Shown piece by piece: positions 56,640 to 64,000 of a DNA stretch of 64,000 bases. Position numbers and translations under genes: made by a program. Source of the stretch: Tiliqua scincoides (lineage: Eukaryota > Chordata > Lepidosauria > Squamata > Scincidae); the NCBI RefSeq assembly GCF_035046505.1, contig NC_089822.1, forward strand, positions 107,711,307 through 107,775,306, in the 5' to 3' direction. The notes under the pieces are model-generated. The model was not told the origin of the DNA, searched no databases, and saw only the letters and a program-made list of their open reading frames with translations. Each line of letters starts with the position of its first letter. Position 1 is the stretch's first letter.

Positions 56640-57269
56640 TAAGTATATGCTTAACTCACTGAATAGAAGCAAAGAGCCTTCAAAATAGTTTTTTTTTTTT
56701 TTTTACCAGATTGTGAAACAAAGTTGGGAACAAAGTCGTAGCTTATTTTTTCTGGTGTTTCAGTAATCCCTAGGAATTTATTTGCTATGCTACTCCCTTT
56801 GGTATTGAGTCACCATTTTAAATTATGCACTTGAGATTTTTTTTTTTTACTCACAGGGTGTGAATACATAATTGTATAATGTCCTTAATCAAGGAATGAT
56901 TTCTTTTAAACGCTTCATTCAAGGGAGCATTTGCAGTCTCCAACCAACACGCTTTGCTTCTCATCCTCTTGTGTTCTGCCTCTCTTTTCTTTTTCTCTTG
57001 GTCTTGTTGGTTCTTTTGAGATGATTCTTCCTCTCTATTAGGAAAACACCCATTGCTAAGGAAAACTATACCTTAAGGAAAAGAAACTGCACGCAATGGC
57101 AGGATTTGATATTCTAAATATGTAAGTATTAAAATCAAGCTATGCATTCAGTAATTGCTTCCTTGTTTATCTGTGGATATGGATACCCTTGGATTTTAAA
57201 ACATGAAATACAGCAAATTATAGACATGCTGATTCAAACAGCACATCCCCCGCACACCCCGGAAGTGTA
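56640..57269. other. Unassigned AT-rich sequence
   Basis: T runs at 56691-56704 and 56838-56850. No gene or clear element. It may include the flank of the LINE that starts at 57270. Confidence 0.3.
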
Positions 57270-59760
57270 TCAGTCTCTTCCTACTTTTGGCAGTAACAAC
57301 AAGCTGACAGGTTGGTAAATGTCTAAAATCATCCTTGTGACATCAGCGTTTCTGACATTTACTGCATCCAAGTCAATAGATGGAGAAAGCCCAGCTCTGT
57401 GCACTTCTCCTGGGCAAGGATCTGAAGAAAAGGCATTGCTGTTTAACACTATGTTACTCTCTACAGGCTCAGGAATGTCACCAGTGCCGTTGTTCACGTT
57501 ATCCACATTGTTACCTACTCCCAGAGCCTCACCCAACCCGACGCAGGACTGGCTGCTTTCAAAATTACAAAGGCCTTCTGCAAGAATCAGTATACAAGGC
57601 TGGGGAGTCTGTGTTGATGTCAATTCTGTGGAATCCCTAGCATGTATGCACTGCTGAAACAGAGACGCCTGCGTTGGCTCGGTCATGTCGTGAGAATGGA
57701 TGATGGCCGGATCCCAAAGGATCTCCTCTATGGAGAACTCGCGCAAGGAAAGCGCCCTACAGGTAGACCACAGCTGCGATACAAGGACATCTGGAAGAGG
57801 GATCTGAAGGCCTTAGGAGTGGACCTCAACAAGTGGGAAACCCTGGCCTCTGAGCGGCCCGCTTGGAGGCAGGCTGTGCAGCATGGCCTTTCCCAGTTTG
57901 AAGAGACACTTGGCCAACAGTCTGAGGCAAAGAGGCAAAGAAGGAAGGCCCATAGCCAGGGAGACAGACCAGGGACAGACTGCACTTGCTCCCGGTGTGG
58001 AAGGGATTGTCACTCCCGAATTGGCCTTTTCAGCCACACTAGATACTGTTCCAGAACCACCTTTCAGAGCGCGATACCATAGTCTTTTGAGACTGAAGGT
58101 TGCCAACAACATGTATCCTCTGGCTCTACATGTGTCCTTCCCTTTAAATCTACCAAATTTGGATTTGAGAATTCTGCGGTCAAGAGAGTTTCTACTAGAG
58201 GATCCTCAATCTGCTCAAAATTTTCCACCATCTCAGACCTTCTGCCCCCTCCATCCACAGTGCTACTTTGTGAGCTGTGTATTGAAGACAGCACATTTGT
58301 AACAAGAATAGCTGATACACTCTCAAAATGTGGGTCCATGGCCAGCAGCATCCCTGGCCAATTTAACTGGTGGATCTGTAGCCCCACTTTTAAATGGGGA
58401 GGACAAAGTGGCCTTTCCCAACATTTCCTCCTTGTTTGCATTTTCTGTACCTGATTTTGAGATTGTAACCATGTTTTCCAAATTGGAAAAGTTGCTTTTT
58501 TTAAGGGTGAGCACCATCCTATAGAAATGTCCAAGTCTATCATATCACTTGTCATTTCAGGCTCCAGTATAGCATTTTCCACACTACAGTAATTCTGTCT
58601 GTTCTGCTCAAAAAGTTTCCCCAGTTTGGCTTTCAGATCCATCAGCTCCGCTTTCCCAGGAATTGGTTCATCTACCTTCTTAATATTCTGGGTTCCTATT
58701 TTCTTATGGCTTACTGAATTGCATGTGTTTTGTCAAATCTGGGTTCCAAAAGTGACTACGATATGGTCATTTAGCATTCATTAATTTTCTAGGACCCAAC
58801 TCTTTAAATACACGCTGTGGAAAGATATTCATTCTTCTGACTCGCCATATAAATCGAAAAATCTGAGATGGCACAGTTCTGGACCTAAAGTCTAGAAACA
58901 GCCTTTTATAGTCCTGCTGAGCAGGTAAGAAGTAATTCAGTTCTGCTGAAGCTATTCTGCAATTTAAAAGCTCTGCAAGAGAGTTAAGAATTTTGTCCTT
59001 ACTTCTCCAAAGGTGAGCATCCCTTCTAGGAAGACAAATTAAAATCTGGTGACTTTGCAATATTCTGTATACATTCCTCTGCTCTACATGCTTTGTACAA
59101 TTTGCGCTTCTTGGTTTTACTGTTTCATCCAGGAAGGGAGATAATTTTATGATGTCCTTGTTGTTGTTTGCCAAAGGTTGAAGCCTGTCCACACTCCGAC
59201 CAGGTTGACTCAACCTCTGGGTCAGGATTTCCATTTACCCTTCCATTCTATTTAAGCGCCCCAATATCAATATTAAGGTTTCTGCAGATATAAAACATGC
59301 TTCTCCCAGTTGGTGAAGTCAGTAGTTGTTTGGGATAAGGTTCTACTGCTAGTTGCACTATTTCTCCGAGAAGTGCTGGGCTTGTTAGCTTTCCCCTTCC
59401 ACTCAGCTGTGGATTTATTGCCTTCTGTCATTTGAGTTACTAAAACATCTTTAGATTGTGCAAGTTCTGACACCAGAGCCTTAGAATTGTTGCTGGTACT
59501 CACAGCATATGCAGATTCCAGAGAGGGGGAGGGAGAGAAGAAACTTTCAATTCCCAACTGCTTCTGTTTCTTCTCTTTTCTCAAGGATTTCTCATCAGAA
59601 CTCTCCAGGCATTTTGCGTGGGGGCTCATCCGCAATCTTTTCTGTCCCCTGTTAGGTGTTAAGTCTTTATTCATCATGTTTACCTTTCGTGTTTTGAAGC
59701 TGGAGGGGAAGAGTGGAGACACCTGACCCTGGACGCCAGCTGAGTCCCCGACCCCCCCCC
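57270..59760 (-). mobile_element. LINE ORF1-like region, inverted
   Basis: Minus-strand frames, in order from about 59680: MNKDLTPNRGQKRLRMSPH, a basic KKQKQLGIESFFSPSPS stretch, a low-complexity Ser/Thr linker, then (59234-58767) a region with SHQILICLPRRDAHLW and FIWRVRRMNIFPQRVFKELG, then (58642-57270) acidic text. A basic N-terminus followed by a compact domain fits a LINE ORF1. It is broken by stops and by the insertion at 57648-58109. It lies head to head with the RT at 59840-62130. The ORF1 assignment is an inference from layout and composition. Confidence 0.5.
57648..58109 (+). mobile_element. LINE C-terminal fragment with zinc finger and complete 3' tail
   Basis: A single frame reads RLRWLGHVVRMDDGRIPKDL, then GKRPTGRPQLRYKDIWKRDL, WETLASERPAWRQAV, and a C-terminal finger CSRCGRDCHSRIGLFSHTRY ending in C. 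RWLGHV-RM and GRP--RW/Y-D are typical of the end of LINE ORF2. It ends TTGCCAACA. Target duplication CATGTAT at 57641-57647 and 58110-58116. 5'-truncated, with little decay. The same tail is on the SINE at 56277-56418. Confidence 0.85.
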
Positions 59761-59839
59761 CCAAAAAAACTACGTAGAACTCAAATTGGAGGTAATCAGA
59801 GGGTGGGAGTTTAGTTAATGCTTCGACCAATAGCTAACT

Positions 59840-62130
59840 ATGGGTTATTAGAAGTTATCAATGATTCATTAAATAAAAGTATTAATAAAATTGGTAGTAA
59901 TGAATGTAAAATTATTAAAATTATTAGAATTGTTGATAAAATTAACTGATTAAGATAAGCTAAAAATAAACAAAGAGATATAGATAATCAGTAGACCAAG
60001 TATAAGAATGTGGTAAATTGGGAAAAACATTTTAAAAATTATTACAAGAAGCATGAACATGAACCAGATCTGAACTCTGAGATCCATCTTGCACAGTTTA
60101 CTGAATGGGAACCTGTTACTTGCAAGGAAGTCATAACGCTGATCAATAGGCTTAAATCTCCTGGGATAGATGCAATATTTTTAAGATAGACCCGATCTGG
60201 TGGGCACAGATACTGATTAATAAGGACGGAATTATCCCAAGTGCTTGGAAAGTATCCTTAGTAGCGCCCATATATAAGAAAGGGGACAGGACAGACCCAA
60301 GTAATTATCAACAAATCAGCCTTTTCTCTTGCAATAGATGCATACATCTTGCCAATCACTGTTAAGATTGGCAAGATGTATGCATCTATTGCAAGAGAAA
60401 CTGCTTGATTGGATAGAACAGGAGAAGATACTAGGAGACGAGCAAACAGGCTTCAGGAAAGGCTACTCTTGTATCGATCATTGCTTTACTTTGGCATCAT
60501 TGATAAGTAAATATGCATTAAATGTTCCTGGCACCTTATATGCAGCATTTATAGATCTAAGAGCTGCCTTTGACTCAGTGTCTCACGCAAGACTCTGGAA
60601 TAAATTGAATTCTACATCTATGCCTAAAAGATTGTTAAAATTAATAATGAATTTATATACTGGAAACTCTTTATTTGTTTAACTAAACAAAGATGGAGCT
60701 ATTTCTCGTCCCATATCTGTTGAAAGAGGGGTTAGGCAGGGATATGTTCTTGCGTTGCATTTATTTAATCTCTATCTCAATGACTTTGTTCCTAAATTAC
60801 TTGATTTAGATATACATGCACCATGCTTAGATAACAAACCAGTTCCTGCCTCATTATACACTGATGTATAATTGTCCAGAATTGTTCTATTGTCCAGAAC
60901 TCAGATTGGTCTTAAACATGCCATTAAAGCATTTATTGCTTAGTGTAGTGAAGAACTATTAGAAATAAATGAGGATAAATCTAAAATAATGGTTTTTACA
61001 AAATCAATAAGAAGGACCAATGAAAGATGGAAAATTGGCCTGTATAAGTTGCAGCTGCTTAATGAATTTTGCTATCTTGGAGTAGAGTTCCAATCTAACC
61101 TTGCACGGTCCAAACATATACAGTATCTTAAAGGGAAAATTGAATTGACACTACTAGCATTGAGAAAAATTTTTTACATCAAAAGGAGGACAGTACGTGC
61201 CTGCACTCCTAAAGGCATATAAAGCAATGGTATTGCCACGTATGTTATATGGCTCACCGATCTGGTTTTTGGGACCAATAGAACAGCTTGAGCTGTTTCT
61301 CAGAAGTCTTTTCTGAGAACAGCAAGTCTTTTCTCAGAAGCTTTTAGCCCTACCCCCATGTATAGCCTCTGAAGTTATACGGTTGGAATTGGGACTTCCA
61401 AAGATTTCAGCCTTGATTTGGAAAGCTATTATTGGATTTAAATACAATTGCTGAAAATCTTCCTATTTTCACAAAACTAGCAGCACAAGAACGCTGCTGG
61501 GTAAAATGGAATAACAACATTAATATGAAAATGCATGAGCTGGGCCTATAGTCACTAGAAAAATTCAGTGGAAGAAGCCATTCGCTGCCTGTTGAAAAAC
61601 TATTAATTCAAGATTGGGATTGCCTTCTGAGGGAGGCTAAGCGTAAATGCTCCTCTTCTTATTTCGGAATTAAATTTCCCACTAAATTTCTTTATCCATT
61701 TATTTTTATATACTGACGGTTCCCAAGTTGAGGCATGCTTATATGATTGCACAATGCAATGCTTTACCAACGGCACAAATGAAGAGTCGATTTCAAAGGA
61801 TCCCTCCCGAGCAGTGTTACTGTGATTGTCCCTTAACTGAATTAGACACCCCAGTGCATATCTTTTGCCGATGTACAGCAGGGAGAGATCGATTCTTAAA
61901 GAAATTGATACATAAATTTTCCGATGTTTTCGGACTCTTTAAGACTGAAATTACTGTTCAGTAGTCTTTGCAAAGAGCGTGTTGTGGATATAGCCAAATT
62001 CTGTTTCTATGTGGTTTTAAACTCTGGTTTTAAGATTTTAGATAGATAGGCGTATGGCTTATGTGCTGACCAACCTGTGTCACTCATCTAGGATGCCTTG
62101 TGTATTTAGACATCCTAAAAATTTCCTGAT
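59840..62130 (+). mobile_element. Non-LTR retrotransposon RT region, decayed
   Basis: Frames in order: KSPGIDAI (60155), PIYKKGDRTDPSNY in part (60270), LLDWIEQEKILGDEQTGFRK then GYSCIDHC (60400-60480), AAFIDLRAAFDSVSHARLW (60545-60600), GVRQGYVLALHLFNLYLNDF (60730-60785), YLGVEFQSN (61075), LPPCIAS-like LELGLPKIS (61385-61405), and a C--CPL-ELDTPVHIF-RC zinc-binding-like block (61820-61870). Several stops and shifts break it. The YADD box is degraded (YTDV). Same family as the fragments in A1-A3. Clade not certain. Confidence 0.8.
60323..60400. repeat. Perfect 35-bp hairpin inside the LINE RT
   Basis: 60323-60357 is the exact reverse complement of 60366-60400, with the 8-base loop ACTGTTAA. 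The right arm carries the expected RT text (IGKMYASIAR), while the left arm replaces the normal SLL region, so the left arm appears to be a fold-back copy of the right. Confidence 0.9.
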
Positions 62131-62195
62131 GTAAGCAGCATTATTTTAATGTGTTTAGATCAATTATGTGGCCACACTACCATTCCACACTGCCA

Positions 62196-62531
62196 TTATT
62201 TCTTTACTCAGCGTGTGGTTGGTCTGTGGAACTCCTTGCCACAGGATGTGGTGACGGCGTCTGGCCTGGATGCCTTTAAAAGGGGATTGGACAAGTTTCT
62301 GGAGGAAAAATCCATTATGGGTTACAAGCCGTGATGTGTATGTGCAACCTCCTGATTTTAGAAATGAGCTATGTCAGAATGCCAGATGCAAGGGAAGGCA
62401 CCAGGATGAGGTCTCTTGTTATCTGGTGTGCTCCCTGGGGCATTTGGTGGGCCACTGTTAGATACAGGAAACTGGACTAGATGGGCCTATGGCCTGATCC
62501 AGTGGGGCTGTTCTTATGTTTTTATGTTCTC
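62196..62531 (+). mobile_element. CR1 LINE 3' end
   Basis: Reads FFTQRVVGLWNSLPQDVVTA then DAFKRGLDKFLEEKSIMGYK, the CR1 C-terminus, and ends in GTTCTTATGTTTTTATGTTC. It lies directly upstream of the OR remnant. Confidence 0.85.
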
Positions 62532-62565
62532 TTTTCGAAATCTTAATGATTCATTTCCATTCTTC

Positions 62566-62694
62566 AATGAAGAGAAAGTTACAGATTTGATCCTGATTGG
62601 ATTTTCTAATCTCCCAGACCTGCAATCAGTGCTACTTATTGTATATTTCCTTATGTGCTTGGTGACTGTCTCTGGTCAGGTGCTCTATATTTAA
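62566..62694 (+). pseudogene. Olfactory receptor N-terminal remnant
   Basis: NEEKVTDLILIGFSNLPDLQ, then SVLLIVYFLMCLVTVSGQVL, matches the N-terminus and TM1 of the ORs above (TEFILHGFSSYPDLQ...). The TM1 asparagine of GN is Q here, and a stop follows at 62692-62694. Nothing OR-like follows, and no start codon precedes it in proper context. A CR1 ends just upstream. It shows that the OR cluster once extended at least this far. Confidence 0.75.
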
Positions 62695-64000
62695 CAGGTT
62701 TCTTAAGTCCTGGTTTCTCTGTTTTCTTAAGGGAATGCCATTAAAGTCAGTGCCTTATTGTGGTATTCATTACACTGATTTATATTCCTTTTCTTGTAGG
62801 TTGTGCTTCCTCTTTCCTGAGTTCTTAGAAACCATTGTCTTTGCAGACAGACCCGTGTGAAATAATTTGCAGTTCTTACAAACTGTATGTTCAACTTTTA
62901 TCGTTGATCAGCTAAACACTTCTAAAAATTTGAGAAACTTTGGCTGCAATCCTATATACAGGATTAGTTGAACTGAATGGGATTTACTCCTGAGTAGACA
63001 TGCAGCAGATTGTGCTGTTAAGCGCTGGACTTTGAAAGGCAGCCTGATGTGAAAGTCTTGTGCTGCAGTTACTAGCCACTAGATGTCGTTCTTTAGATGC
63101 AGCAGATAATTAGGTGTATGGAAAGAAACAGGGGCAGCCTACCCATGAAGGGCTTGAAGGGCCAACTGCCTCTTTGAATGGGCTGATGCCCCATCGTCTT
63201 CTCGTTCACTTTCCCTGTGTAGGGCAATGAGAGGAGCCTGCTCCTCCAGCAGCTCCAATGAACAATGCAGCAGCAGAGCTGGAGAAAGAGGTGGGGTTTT
63301 TCCTGGGAAGAAGGCTGCCACCTCCTTTTGCCTCTTCCCCCTTTGCACCTTGACTGGCCAGACAAGGAGGATCCTGAGAGACTGGAACTCCTGAGGTACT
63401 CCCTGCCTGGTCAGCTCTGAATCCACAGCAGGCAGTGGAGAAGAAGGAGGAGGTAGCATCACATGCACACCTACATGTGCCACACAAACAAACAAAAAAG
63501 GGGGGCAAATTTGGGCACTTGGCCAGACCTGAAAGGAAAGGTGGGTCAGGGTGGGGGGGATTGTTGTTGTGGTTATTGTTGTTGTTGTTTTGTAGTACTA
63601 GTGACCGACATCCTAGTGAAGTTTTCAGGTGCGCTCAAATATGAGAAAGAAAACAGCAATCTTGGGGCACGAATCATTCTTGCACCCTGCTTTTCACCTG
63701 AGGAGGATGATTGGAGAAGGGGCACTTAATGGAGGTTATAGCCACCTTTCTCCCCCCCACACACACACACTTCATTAGGCATAATGGCCATGTAGCAACC
63801 CCAACAATTCACCCACAACAAATGGCAAGCAACTGAAATACAGGCGGTGGTGGGGATGGTGAAAACAGGACTTGCTGCTCTGGGTGAAAAAAGAATAAAT
63901 CAAAACAAAAGAAAAGCTTCTTGGCTTTGCTCCACCCAGTACTGGTTCTACTGGACCCTGACATGCCCATCCTGACAGGCCTCTCCCAACCCCAGATATT
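62695..64000. other. Unassigned right end of window
   Basis: Contains an ACTCCTGAGTAGACATG-type repeat at 62942-63015 and a (TTG)n tract near 63562-63590. Open frames on both strands near 63100-63730 overlap and lack domains. No gene supported. Confidence 0.35.

Noticed and set aside
57270-57746. 158-codon minus-strand frame as a separate host gene
   Set aside because: It crosses the edge of the LINE inserted at 57648 and best fits the decayed inverted LINE region.
1-64000. CRISPR array, operon or novel defence-type system
   Set aside because: No regular direct-repeat array or prokaryotic gene layout exists; repeats here are microsatellites, MITEs and duplicated OR segments of a vertebrate genome.

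Overview
The window looks like vertebrate nuclear DNA, most likely from a squamate reptile. Its only recognisable host genes are intronless-coding olfactory receptors (ORs). They sit in a dense background of CR1 LINEs whose 3' ends carry TTCTTATG-type repeats, other LINEs, L2-type tails ending in (ATT)n, tRNA-headed SINEs, hAT and Harbinger-like MITEs, and fossil LTRs. The squamate call rests on this repeat landscape and is an inference.

Layout. Positions 1-44553 are a segmental duplication with a period of about 19.8 kb: the same sequence recurs at about 1, 19933 and 39612. Each unit can be read as A (about 5.5 kb, one type-A OR), B (about 12 kb, one type-B OR) and C (a short linker). Unit 1 is A1 (1-5545), B1 (5609-17992), C1 (to about 19480). 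Unit 2 is A2 (19481-25226), B2 (25236-36758, inverted), C2 (to about 39180). Unit 3 begins with A3 (39181-44553) and then leaves the homology. B1 and B2 therefore form a long inverted repeat around A2.

ORs. The A2 OR (21954-22895, +) and the two type-B ORs (11495-12451, + and 27172-28128, -) have complete reading frames of 313 and 318 residues with all class II OR signatures; they resemble family 10. The A1 OR is broken by a one-base loss in a poly-T run and also has a changed poly(A) hexamer. The A3 OR is cut in two by a CR1 insertion. A fifth, very short OR remnant lies at 62566-62694. Splice acceptors lie 5-18 bases upstream of the type-A and type-B start codons, as expected for ORs with an upstream 5'UTR exon.

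Positions 44554-64000 hold mostly transposon debris: a decayed autonomous hAT element with 8-bp target duplications (47264-48936), several MITEs, L1, L2 and CR1 fragments, a 5S-rRNA-derived SINE next to copies of its probable partner LINE tail, and an inverted LINE (57270-62130) with the geometry expected from twin priming. Several perfect hairpins (35, 25 and 18 bp stems) stand out.

Many insertions are present in one copy of the duplication and absent from the other, with the empty site preserved. This gives exact element ends, target duplications and a relative order of events. I found no operon, CRISPR array or non-OR host gene.
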